Part shown: positions 1-10,514 of the stretch, one piece after another
How positions within the stretch are numbered: the stretch's first letter is position 1
How the letters are laid out: each line of letters starts with the position of its first letter
Notes under the pieces: generated by a model
What the model saw: only the letters and a program-made list of their open reading frames with translations
The model's database searches: none
Told to the model about the DNA's origin: nothing
DNA from: Linanthus parryae
Lineage: Eukaryota > Streptophyta > Magnoliopsida > Ericales > Polemoniaceae
Direction: 5' to 3'
Assembly (NCBI GenBank): GCA_023055425.1
Contig: JALGPY010000010.1
Location: forward strand, 55,837,665 to 55,901,664
DNA: 64,000 nucleotides
Translations under genes and position numbers: made by a program

Positions 1-994
1 TTATTAATCAAAAGCTAAGCCCTAGATCTCAAGCACAGAGAGTTCCGTTACTCTGTTACAGCTTGTGGTTCTCCCTAACCTATCGAGTACCTTCTCTAAC
101 TAACTGATTAAATAAGAATTCTCTATTGTTCACCTTGAAAAATCCTTGAGAATTAAATATAGAAGTATTACATAAACGATCTACAAATAAAGCACAATAC
201 AGAAGAACACCAGAGTGTAGAACTGTAGTGAAGAATGCAGTGAACTGCTGTGAATTGGATAGTGAGAGTTATGAACTTCTTTGATGCTTGTCAATCCATA
301 ATTGTGTCTCTCTTTTTTCCCATTGAGTGTTGTATCTTGTTTCTTCAAAATGAGCTCCATTTATACTGTTTGAAGCTCTGCAAAACTTCCTAGATTTTTA
401 GCAACAACTTCCTATTTTGTAGGAAACAGCTTTGACTCTCTTTAACAGCCTTCTTCAACGGATAGTTGATCACAATCTTCAGAGATATTATTGTGATCTT
501 GTCTTTAAACTATCTGAGAAGCTTTCATGAGTCTCTGATTGATCAAAGGATCATATTCACTAAGTAATTTTCTTCCTGCAAAAGCCAGATAAGGAAACAA
601 ATCATGCACATTTAGGAATAAAATTTCCTTGCAAAACTGAATCAAACTGATGGATTAAAACATGTTAGATGCATGCATGTCAGACAGTTTCAAGGCTTTG
701 AATCCTGGTTCAAGGATACTTCAAGCATGTGAAACCTGATTCAAGGCTTTGAAACTGGTTCAAGGCCTTGAAATAATTAAGTATTTCAAGTCCATGAAAC
801 CTGTGACCTTAGACAAAACCTCAACTGTATGATTCTTAATTTCTGCAAAAAATACTGATTAGTACACAATTCACACAGACAGTAATTCCAAAATATCCAA
901 CTTATTAATGAACAAAATCAAAAACTGCAAGTAATTTGCAGAAAATCCTACTGACCAAAAGATATGTCATCTAAACAGAAATAAAATCAAAACA
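1..994 (-). repeat. 3' LTR of the Sirevirus-like element (partial)
   Basis: Direct repeat of 6572 to 7499, visible from the shared opening ttattaatcaaaagctaagc and continuing with small differences to about 815. The right copy ends there, but this copy probably continues to about 994, where a TG follows a purine-rich minus-strand stretch (about 1001-1020) that would be the polypurine tract. The right LTR has about 117 bp extra (near 7230-7345). About 285 bp of this LTR lies left of the window. Confidence 0.75.
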
Positions 995-1126
995 ACCTAA
1001 AATTTTTCTCCCCATTTTTGACTTTCATAAAAAAGAATAACAATATGTTGGATCAGTGTCTTGAAAATTTTGAAAATAAAGCTTCAAAACTTAAAAAGAG
1101 TTGGAAAAAAGAGTAGGAAAGATTAA

Positions 1127-2235
1127 GGGGTTCGGTCTTCATCTCCATCATGATCTCCTTCTTCTTCCTCACTGTCTTCATATGTCTTATCATGTTCTTC
1201 TTGTTCCTCTTCATTCTCACCAGCAGTAGTCACTTCTTCAGTCATGTCTTTAGTGGCAGTCTTTGGAGATTTCTTCTTCGTCTTCTTCTTCAGAGTAATC
1301 AGCAGATCATCTGAGTCAGGACTATTTACTTCATCTCCATCCTGAGCAGCTTGTTCAACTACAACCTAATTTCCTTTATCTTTGACTAGAGCAGCCTCTT
1401 CCTAGTTGGAATGCTCACTTGGCAAGTTTTTGTCAGAGCCACCTTTCTTTGAACCTTCTTCATCCTGAGGAACATCAAACACAGTCATGCTTCTAAAAAT
1501 GGTTCCCACCATGTATTTAACCTGCGACAGATCAGTCTCAAACCCATGCTGATTCTCTTTGTTCTCACTGTTATCCATCTCTAGACCATCAAGTCTCTGA
1601 AGTATGGAAAACAAATCAGGAGGCTGAGAAGTCTTGCTTGAAGTAGGGGTCAAGGTATTGGGCTTGAAAAACTTATTTTCATTGAGCTGTTCTTCTGTCA
1701 AATCTGAATACAACTTCCAAAACTTTTCTTTGGTCTTAACCACTCCAATCTTTTCAAAAGCTTTCTCATTCAACACACCAATTCCAGAATTGATAGACTC
1801 CTCACCAGCAGTAGGAATATCAAGGTGTTGAAAGAACACAATTAGCAGATTTTCATAAGGCAAAGGATGCTTTCTCTGATCTGTTTGGCTGAACAACATA
1901 TGCTCCATTACATGCTTCTGCAGATAAATCTCATAGCCATGCATAACCTGATACATAATATAGAGCACTCTCTCAGTGATCAACTTCTTTGAATGTTCCC
2001 TTGGAAAGATGCATCTCATCAATATAGTGAATAACACTTTAGCTTCAACAATTAACAGAGAGTGTGTTAATTGTTTGGATGATGCAGGAACATTTGATAG
2101 AAAGAATTCCTTTCTGGCCAACTTCAAGGCTTCATTCTTGGCTGGATGATTCTGTGTGTCATACCTCTTGAGACAGCCTAGAACAATTGAGAACTATGAA
2201 TGATCCAACTACATAGTAACACCAGCAACTAGAGT
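1127..2235 (-). pseudogene. Extra env-like ORF downstream of pol
   Basis: The longest open part is 1402-2127. The same frame continues upstream to about 2235 and, through two in-frame stops near 1402 and 1363, down to 1127. That last part encodes a Lys-rich patch and a strongly acidic Glu/Asp-rich tail. The body (minus-strand residues around LLIVEAKVLFTILMRC and LPYENLLIVFFQHLDIPT) resembles the putative plant transposon/env-like proteins carried after pol by Sireviruses and Athila elements. That resemblance is from memory, and function in such elements is unproven. The ORF abuts truncated RT, so a deletion removed the rest of pol. No clear transmembrane segment is visible. Confidence 0.5.
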
Positions 2236-4332
2236 CTTGATTACCAAGCTCTTGGAGCTTGTTTCAAACCATAAAGAGCTTTGTCAAGTTTATAAACATG
2301 ACCTGGAAACTTATCACCTTCAAAATCAGGAGGTCGTGCAACATAAACTTCTTCTTTCAAGTAGCCATTCAGAAATGCACATTCCACATCCATGTGAAAT
2401 AGTTTCATGTTTTTGAAAGATGCAAATGCAAGCAGAATTCTAATTGCTTCTAACCTGGCATCTAGAGCAAAAGTTTCCTCATAATCAATACCTTCTTCTT
2501 GACTGTAACCTTGAGAAACTAACCTTGATTGTTTTATGATTACCTTGCCATTCTCATCCAATTTGTTTCTGAACCCATCTGGTACCAATGACAGACTGAT
2601 TTGTAGGTGGAGGAACTAGGTTCCATACCTTATTTCTTTCAAACTCATTGAGTTCACTTTGTATAGCTATAATCCAGTCTGCTTCTTGTAAAGCTTCCTT
2701 CACAGTTTTGGGTTTTGCAAGAGAAATGAAAGCATTTAAAGCACAAAGATTCTTCAACTGTGATCTTGTTTGTGTACCAGTGGTTGGGTCAGAGATGATG
2801 TTGTCAGCTGGATGAGATGAAAGATATTTGAATCTCTTTCTTGGAGACCAGGGTTCAGGCTCTCCATATATCTTCTCTGGTCTTGAAGTAGTGGCTTGAT
2901 CATTCATCTCTTTCTGATCATCTTTGTCAAGGCTTTGATCTGTAGTTTCAAGGCCTTGAGACTTGTATTCAAGGTCTTGAAAATGGCTTCTGTTACCTTA
3001 TGAACCTTTCTTGAACCCAATAGAGTTCTCATATTCTTCTTCTGATTCATGCTTGTTCAGATTCAAGTCTGCAAAACTTTCACTCAAAGAACTATCATAG
3101 CTTTCATAAAAAATAACGTGGATACTTTCTTCAACCAACTTGGTTCGTTTACTACATATTCTATAAGATTTGCTAGTAAGAGAGTAACCGAGAAACATAC
3201 CTTCATCACTTCTTGCATCAAACTTACCCAAGTTGTCCTTACCATTGTTGTGGACATAACATGTGCAACCAAAGGGTCTGAAGTAAGAGATGTTTGGATT
3301 TTTCCCTTTGAAGAGTTCATAGGCGATTTTCTTCAAGAGAGGTCTGATCAAGCACCTGTTCAGAATGTAATTTGCTGAATTCACAACTTCTGCCCAGTAA
3401 TATTTTCGCATCTTATTTTCGAGGAGCATTGTTCTTGACATATCTTAAAGAGTCCTGTTCTTTCTATCAACAAATCCATTATGTTGAGGAGTTCTAGGAG
3501 AAGAGAAATTGTGAGAGGTACCATGCTTAGAACATAATAAATCAAATTCTAATTGATCAAACTCTCTACCATGATCTTGTAATAGAAGCAATGGGTAGGC
3601 TTTTCAAGTTTTGAAGTTCTCTTCAAAGCTTTGAAAATTCAGAGAGAGCTTCAGATTTTTCTTTCAGAAACATAAATTAAGTATATCTAGAGTAATAATC
3701 TACAATAACTAGCATAAACCTCTTACCTTTTGGAGTTGGTGTCCTAATAGGACCACACAAATCCAAGGTCTATAAGTACTTACAAACTTCGTTGGTTTGA
3801 ATGAGCTTCTGGTCTGCTTACCCTGAGCACAAGCTTTGCATACTTCATATTCTTTAAACGTGATATATGGTAATCCTCTTACCAGGTCTTTGGAGATCAA
3901 TTTGTTAAAGGTATGCAAGCTAATGTGACCAAGCTTTTTGTGCCAAACCCTTGAATCCTCTTTCAAGGCCTTGAGGCACTTTAAGATTTTACCTGCAAAT
4001 TTGTTAGTCTGAAAAGTATAAACATTGTTTGATCTAGAGGCTGTGAGAATGCAATTGCCTGATTTCTCATTTTTCACCACACGCTTCTCTTTATAAAAGA
4101 TAACCTTATTACCATTATCACAATGTTGAGATAAACTAAGCAAATTAAATTTCAAACCATCAACTAGATATACATCAGAAATAGAATTTTTAGAATATGT
4201 ACCAACTTTACCAATACCAAGAATGTTGCATTTGCCTTTTTCACGAAGAGTAATTGAACCTTCAGATTGCTCTTTCAATTCTGAGAATAGAGATCTCTTT
4301 CCACTCATGTGTCTTGAGCAACCACTGTCCAT
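2236..4332 (-). pseudogene. Copia pol: protease, integrase, N-terminal half of RT
   Basis: On the minus strand the order is protease (MDSGCSRHMSG at about 4332), the GAG-pre-integrase zinc region (RVWHKKLGHIS, CKACAQGK, about 3780-3950), the integrase C-terminal part (YILNRCLIRP, GCTCYVHNNGKDN, 2998-3441), a linker, then RT beginning with GTRWVQK and [15 protein letters not shown] and ending at [10 protein letters not shown] (2241). The YVDD box of RT and all of RNase H are absent. Several frameshifts and stops separate the blocks. It once encoded cleavage, integration and cDNA synthesis functions but is now non-functional. Confidence 0.85.
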
Positions 4333-4468
4333 AAAACACTTCTATTCTTTGACATTGGTGACAACCTGCAAACACCAGTCACTGCCTTACCCAGCTGTTA
4401 GACCAAGTGTGGAATATGGACTCATACTGAAGATCAACCATGTTAGATGGTCTGACCCCTTTAGGAAC

Positions 4469-6236
4469 TCAAATCTTTATGACTTGTCCTTTAAGTTGAG
4501 ATGGGAATGTGTTCCTCATTATATTAGGGTCTCTTCTTCTGAAAGGACAAGTCATCTTCATATGACCAATTTTGTTACAAAAATGACACTTAGGAGAGTT
4601 TTTGCATCCAGCATTCACAAATCTGGTATTGTTATTTTTTGGAAAACTTTGATTGTATCCAATACAAGTTTTGTGAATAGACTTTGAACTTCCTCCAAGA
4701 ATCGTGTTTAACTTGTGTTCTGAGCCTGCAAGCTTGACTTTGACTAGATTAGATTCTTTAAGTTTTTCAGAAAGAATAGTCTTTTGTTTATCTAATTCAT
4801 CAACCTGATGTCTCAGATTAACAAGCTTGTTACTCAGTAAAGAGTTCTCAGTGACTACTTCCTTGACTTGTGTTTTCAAGGCTTTGAAACTGGGTTTCAA
4901 GGCCTTGAAATCACTGTCAGTTTTCTTCTGAGAGATTTCAAGATTCTGATTCAGAAAAACAAGTTGTAGATTCTCATTTGCCTGCTCATGAACTTTTTCT
5001 TTCAAAATTCTAATCTCTTTCAGATAATCTTTTTCATTTAAAAGCATTGTTCTAAGATAATCTGAAAAAGAATCTTTTGATTTTGAAATCAAACAGTTTA
5101 CCATTACCACAATGTTCTTTTAATTGTTTTCATCATTCTTGGCTATGAAGCATAGGTTGGCATGTTCATTTTCATATTCAGATTCACTTGAGCTGTCTGA
5201 ATCTCTCCATGAAGCTATCATAGCTTTCTTTCTCCTGTCATGGTCTTTCTTCTGAAAGTTCTTGCTTTTCTTGTGTTGAAAATCTCTTATCAAGTGTCCT
5301 GCATCACCACACTCAAAGCAGTTCAGGACTTTGGATTTATTCTGTAAAGAAGACTTACATTTGTAGTCCTTCTATTGGATGATCTGTTTCTTTCTCTTTT
5401 GAAGTCTTTTTTTCCAAAGTTTTTCGTCATCTTGAGAATTCTGGTCAAGTCTTTGGAAATCAATGCATATGGATCTTCATCATCATCATCATCATCTTCA
5501 GTTTAAAGGCTTTGAATTTTCTCATTCTCTTTGTCCTTGAGTGCTTAGTTCTTGACACCTTCAGGTAGCTCTCCATCAGCTTCATTCATGGATATTTCAT
5601 GTGTCAGGAGCTTCCCTTGTAGGTCATCAAGTTTTAGTAATGAGAGATCTTGAGCTTCTTGAATGGTTGTTGTCTTTGACTCCCATTTGGCCTTTGGAAG
5701 ACTTCTCAGTATCTTCCTCACCTTTTCATCATTGGAAATATGTTTTCCCAGAGAATCAAGGTTGTTGGCAATGTCTTTGATCCTCTTCAACATCTCTCTG
5801 ATTGACTCATATGCATTCATTTTGAACAACTCATATTGCCTGAGATAGATGTTGGGTTTGGTTTGCTTTACTTAACAGGTTCCTTCAAAGGTCACCACAA
5901 GATTATCCCAAATTTCTTTGGCAGTCTTGCATCCTGAAATCCTGTTGAATTCATCTGTACTCAAGGCACAATACAAGAAGTTAATAGCTTTGTAACTCTT
6001 AGAAACTTGTTCTAATTCCGAGGAGGAGAGTGAGTCTTTTGATTTGGGAGTTTTTTTCCCATCTCTTTCTGGAAAGTGTGAGGTCCATTCTGAATAATGG
6101 TCCAAAGCTTTATGTCTTGATCATTGATGAACATCTTCATCTGGGCTTTCCAGTGAGCAAAGTTGTCTCCACAAAATAGAGGAGGTCTGTTGGAAGTTCT
6201 TCCTTGTGAGAAATCACCATCACCTGCAGTACTCAT
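4469..6236 (-). pseudogene. Sirevirus-type gag with two zinc knuckles and coiled coil
   Basis: The start MSTAGDGDF is placed at 6236, about 40 bp inside the primer site. Recognisable gag blocks follow (PPLFCGDNFAHWKAQM; AKEIWDNLVVTFEGT; DEKVRKILRSLPKAKWESK). A CCHC knuckle (CFECGDAGHL) is read near 5310. A long heptad-like coiled coil spans about 4700-5080, and a second knuckle (CHFCNKIGHMKMTC) lies near 4550. The capsid protein would package element RNA. Frames are broken at several points. Inside the coiled coil, two copies of the palindrome seen in the LTR are read as near-identical FKALK peptides, an odd use of a DNA repeat in coding sequence. Confidence 0.8.
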
Positions 6237-6272
6237 GATAACCAGATGGTTAAATGTTATACAATGATACAA

Positions 6273-6284
6273 GCTCTGATACCA
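6273..6284 (-). other. Primer binding site (initiator tRNA-Met type)
   Basis: The minus strand reads TGGTATCAGAGC directly after the LTR end. This is the classical complement of the 3' end of initiator methionine tRNA used by most plant copia elements. It fixes both the orientation and the inner LTR edge. Confidence 0.9.
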
Positions 6285-6286
6285 AT

Positions 6287-7499
6287 TGAAAAGGGAGAAG
6301 AGTTTTAGTTCAAGTACAAAGGAGTTCAAGGCCTTGAACACAAATTCAAGCCTTTGAAAATAAATACAGATTGCAATGAACTAGACAAGTCTTTTTCAAG
6401 GCCTTGAAAAGAGTTTCAAACCCTTGAAAACAGACAAGTTTGAATGCTGCACAAACTAAGTATGTAAATGAACTGTAAATGCAAGAGACACATGATTTAT
6501 AGAGTTCTGTCCACTTGGACCTACGTCTCTACCTCGGGGATCTTCTCCCTGCAGGATTTTCAACTCAATGCTTATTAATCAAAAGCTAAGCCTTAGATCT
6601 CAAGCACAGATATTTCTATTACTCAGTTACAGCTTGTGGTTCTCCCTAACTTATCATGTACCTGCTCTAGCTAACTAATTAACTAATAACTCTCTATTGT
6701 TAACCTTGAAAAATCCTTGAGAATGAAATGTAAAAGTATTACAGAAATGATCTACAAATAAAGCACAATACAGAAGAACAACTGCAGTGAAGAATGCAGT
6801 GAACTTCTGTGAATTGGATTGTGAGAGTGATGAACTTCTTTAATGTTGTCAATCCAGAATTGTTTCTCTCTTTTTGCCCGTTGAGTGTTGTATCTAGTTG
6901 GTTCAAAATTAGCTCCATTTATACTGTTTGAAGCTCTGAAAATCTTCCCAGATTTTTAGCGACAACTTCCTATTTTGTAGGAAACAGCTTTGAATCTCTT
7001 TAACAAACTTCTTCAACGGATAGTTGATCACAATATTCAGAGATATTGTTGTGATCTTGTCTTGTAACTATCAGAAAAGTTGTCAGGGGTCTCTGATTGA
7101 TCACATGATCATCTCCACTGAGTAATTTCCTTCCTGAAAAAGCCAGATAAGGAAACAAATCCTGCACATTTAGGAAATAAAATTTCCTTGCAAAACTGAG
7201 TCAAACTGATGGATTTTAAAACATGTTAGATATATCAAAACAATTTGTCTTTCATCATCAAATAATAACACGTCAAGTATAGGGGTGTGAGGGATGGAAT
7301 TAGATCAAATGAGTTTAGAGAAACTACCCCTCAGATCATGCATGCAGGTCAGACAGTTTCAAGGCTTTGAATCCTAGTTCAAGGCCTTGCAACAGCTCTC
7401 CTATTTCAAGCCTGTGTAACCTGATTCAAGGCTTTCAAAACTGTTTCAAGGCATTGAAATATCTAAGTATTTCATGTCCATGAAACCTGTGACCTTACA
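6287..7499 (-). repeat. 5' LTR of the Sirevirus-like element
   Basis: The left boundary at 6287 is set by the adjacent primer binding site at 6273-6284. The right end at 7499 is abrupt: the partner LTR carries about 180 bp more, so this end was lost at a junction with the LTR fragment that starts at 7500. The LTR contains many copies of the palindrome TTCAAGGCCTTGAA and its variants. Confidence 0.75.
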
Positions 7500-8532
7500 T
7501 AATGCTATGAGCATTAAGTTGTAAGAAGGAAGCTAGGCGTATCCTTTATATAGTCCAACATTTCCTTGTTTACTACATAAAGGTCCCCTCCTAATCCTAC
7601 TCAGGTTCAGATTAGTCCCTCTTGCATATTACTTCTACTAAGTTAGCAAGTTGTTGCACTTTTATCATTCTAATTAATCATATTAATTAATTCCCAAGTC
7701 TAGTTCAATCCATATGGCGTGTGACCCCATAGGTTTTACTTAGTTGGTAGTAACTATTAACATGGAGCGGTGTCTAGAAACACATCCATTCCACCCAACT
7801 TATAGAAATAGTCTTCTGGCAAACCATGTGCAAGTATTGTCTCATCCCTTTGTCTCTATGTCTAGATTGGACACGAGACATACAATTCACACTCGTATAT
7901 CCAATCAATAGTTTCTCGATTCTGGGAATAGCCTTATTCGTGCAGATAACATCAATACCCCATATCGATTTATCAGAGTATGGCCAGACATTCCATAAGC
8001 ACTGTCCCTCGAGTGGCCACGGATATTTTCTCCCGTTATGTGGGAGGGAAAAATTCTATATACATCACTACGATCTCTAAGCTTGCTTCATATTGTTTCT
8101 GATACCCGCCTTTATGGCTACCCAGTCACGGTGTAGCCTTTTTCACTAACAAAACACAATACTCCACAACTAGATGATCTAGTGACTTCAAGTCTAAGGA
8201 TGACAATACCATTGTCACCGCGAGAAGCACTTGTGACTTTAAATAATCTGTACGTAGCCTTCTCGGAGATGGGTCAATCCAGTATGCCATTACCCCCAAT
8301 GCATACCCATGTGTTGGATCGTGATATCTCCATATCAATCCAACCCCATACTAGTCTATAGATGATTGTCTTGTTAATCAGTATAATGTACTAGGGATAT
8401 TTAAGATAAAAAACACAATTGTAAATCTATGGACTTCATTATATTAAATATCTCCATAAATAATAAACTGAATACTCTAGCCATTTATTGTTCATACTAA
8501 ACTAGATTGCCTCTAGGGCATCTATTCCAACA
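7500..8532 (-). mobile_element. Truncated copia LTR, same family as the 31.3-41.4 kb element
   Basis: The minus strand starts TGTTGGAATAGATGCC at 8532 and matches the LTRs at 31332-32736 and 37929-41359 through the TTGGAAATATGCCYTAGAG start, the GATCCAACACATGGGTATGC block and the GGGGTCACACGCCATA block. The last roughly 330 bp of the LTR are missing at the 7500 side. No pol follows, so it is a solo or truncated LTR. Both it and the Sirevirus LTR lose an end at 7499/7500, which points to a deletion junction rather than a clean insertion. Confidence 0.8.
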
Positions 8533-9889
8533 CCTTTTACTTAAACTTTGTCAATTATAACAATGATGTGCATGGGTTCTTTTTTGTCATAGGGAAAAAA
8601 TGAAAATTGGGGAAGAACCCTAATGTGTGATCATGTTTGTGTGGATAAGAAGGATCCCGAATCCCTCCAATCTATCGATACTTAGTATCAACAAGAACTT
8701 TTATTGAGTTTCATTACTACCAACTGGTGAAATATATATGTGGAACTCAACGGCGATTACTGTTGAATTGCTCAAACAAATACTAGAGGAAAAATACTTT
8801 CAAAGCCCGATTGGAAGCAAGGCTCAAGGGTAGGATTGCCGACCTAGATAAAATTAGGAGTGTGCGCATCACGGACCTCAAAGCACGCATTACAGATCAG
8901 AAAATTTCCCTATCACTCCTTCTCAAAGGCCAACGGCGCCGCAAGCCACTCCGCATCCATTCGTCGGCTTTGCGATGCCTACCATCCTCCATCCCTCTCC
9001 GTCGATCTCTGGGCATGATCTTCAATCGGCGGTCGCCAATGCGTAGCCGCCTACCACCTTTTGAAGTTGCCGCCAACGCAACTCCAATCGCCCACACTAC
9101 ATGGGGTGATCACATATGGCGAAGCCCAATTACGGGTTACCTATGTCGTTCAGACCTTCCCAGCGGCGCAATCGCAGTATTAAGCTGCGGGTTTTCCGCC
9201 CCCATAGAGTACGTACCTTTCAACAGGTATACCCGAACTCCAAGCCGATCCCCTCGCCTATTGTGATCGAGATGACCCAACCGACTACGACCGGCAACCA
9301 GCCCGACGTCCATGCCAAAAAGCAGCTGGTCTCCGTCCATGGAATCTAGCACATCAAGAAGCTCTTCTGGACGACCGGTTTCTGCCTCTAGATCCAGCCA
9401 CGTTAGCGGGTACGAATCCATACACGTGGATTTTTTAGGTTCAACACGACTTATTTTTTATAATATTAACGGATGGAACTTGTGGGTGCGTTACTGAATA
9501 TGGAAGCAGTTCCTTGGTTTCATTACAAGATGGACAACTATTTGTTCACAAACTGGACCACTTTCTTGACGGTGGTCATTGCTCACTTTCAGAAATCGTT
9601 TTATCATCACTCGGTTCATCATCCACGGTTTCACCTTGAGGACAAGGTGAACGTCAATGGGAGAGGTGTTGATACGGGTTCGTATTCACGACCGACATAT
9701 TTCCGAGACATGGGGATCAGATTAGGCATGAACCATAGCATCGTGGTGATTTCATCAATTAATATATGTTTATTGAAATTGTTAATGTATTAGTTAATAA
9801 AGTTATTGTTAAGGGGGTAGTGATCTTTAGTTAAGTTAGGGGGTTGTAGGAGTCTTTTACTTAAACTTTGTCTATTATAAGTAGGGGTA
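8533..9889 (+). mobile_element. Internally deleted Ty3/gypsy remnant
   Basis: Short LTR tails repeat each other: CTTTTACTTAAACTTTGTC occurs at about 8534 and again at about 9853. Between them are a gag fragment and, directly after it, the last residues of a gypsy polyprotein, so nearly all of pol was deleted. A purine stretch at about 9658-9666 followed by TGTTGATACGGG would be the polypurine tract and 3' LTR start. 8533-9400 holds only weak coding traces with stops. Confidence 0.55.
9415..9670 (+). pseudogene. Gypsy gag fragment joined to pol C-terminus
   Basis: Residues FYNINGWNLWV and, after a frame change, WFHYKMDNYLFTNWTTFL correspond to the gag core of plant gypsy elements (typically a GW motif, then W.QWM...L..W..F). 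The next block, FHLEDKVNVNGRGVDTG at about 9640-9700, resembles the extreme C-terminus of gypsy polyproteins just before the polypurine tract. Protease, RT, RNase H and the integrase core are absent. Identification rests on these short motifs. Confidence 0.5.
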
Positions 9890-10514
9890 TGTAGATACTG
9901 CTTTCCAGACAGACGGATCACCGCCACGTGGCAGCTATCCAGCACACCTAGATATGCTCCATCCACACCGGATCACCACCCGTGCTGATCCCCGTGGGGG
10001 TCTACGAGACGAGGCCCCCGCGCACCATAACACAGGACTTGTAGGGACTTAGTGGTTTGGAGGCTAGGGTAAGGTCCGCCGCGCGCATGCGACAACCAAG
10101 CTTGCGCGCGACCTCTGGTAATTGACTGAGAGATCCTAGGCTTACGTGTCCCATTAATGCGGCTGATCTCATAACGGTCTCCGATACTTGCGGGCAGATG
10201 CGTAACGGTTCCTATATACACTGCCGAACGGGCCGTTGGGGGTTCTACCATTAAGCCGCCATTTATGGTGCACTAAACCCCCCAACGGTCACTTCCCCAC
10301 TATATATAGGATCGTCAGCTCCCTTTGCGACACAAGACTCACAAGACACATTGGTCCAGTGCCATAGCTTACTGTCTCTCTCTCACAAACAGTTACCAGT
10401 ACTTACTCCATCCCTACACACACCCTATAACTCTTTGTGTTCTTATTCCCTACTTTAGGTGTACACTTGAAGATCTCTTGAGGATTTCCTTGTACACATT
10501 TTCGTAAACCCGAC
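9890..10514 (+). promoter_or_regulatory. Probable 5' LTR and leader with TATA box
   Basis: It begins TGTAGATACTGC. A TATATATA box lies at 10301-10308 after a CCCCCCAACGG block, and a CT-rich leader follows. No standard primer binding site was recognised before the gag start codon at 10515, so the LTR end is not fixed. The GC-rich stretch at 9990-10110 contrasts with the AT-rich surroundings. Confidence 0.45.

Larger units (their letters stand above)
689..7458. repeat. Dispersed 14-bp palindrome TTCAAGGCCTTGAA and variants
   Basis: Copies or 1-2-base variants lie at 689, 740, 759, 2947, 2968, 3962, 4875, 4896, 6325, 6345, 6395, 6415, 7358, 7378, 7425 and 7445 (start positions). Most are in the LTRs, but several sit inside gag, integrase and the pol linker. 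Palindromic repeats in LTRs are a described property of Sireviruses; copies in coding DNA are less expected. Confidence 0.85.
1..7499 (-). mobile_element. Sirevirus-like Ty1/copia element, decayed, cut at both ends
   Basis: A minus-strand LTR retrotransposon. The left 994 bp repeat the right-hand LTR (position 1 aligns with 6572). Between them, read on the minus strand, come a tRNA-Met-type primer binding site, gag with two CCHC zinc knuckles and a coiled coil, protease, integrase, half of reverse transcriptase and an extra env-like ORF. The two-knuckle gag, the DSGCSRHM protease motif, the additional ORF after pol and the repeated LTR palindromes are known traits of Sireviruses, so I infer that lineage. 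All frames are broken, and the second half of RT plus RNase H is missing. The left LTR starts outside the window. The right end stops abruptly at 7499 against another LTR. Confidence 0.85.

Noticed and set aside
6287..7499. Perfect TG...CA ends suggesting a complete LTR from 6287 to 7499
   Set aside because: The partner LTR at the left end continues about 180 bp beyond the matching point and has a purine tract only there, so the CA at 7499 is probably chance.
8811..9266. A 151-codon plus-strand frame with an Arg/Lys/Leu-rich start
   Set aside because: It could be decayed gypsy gag, but no motif is clear. Codon use and composition look like random reading of a GC-rich patch, so only the region after 9415 is called.
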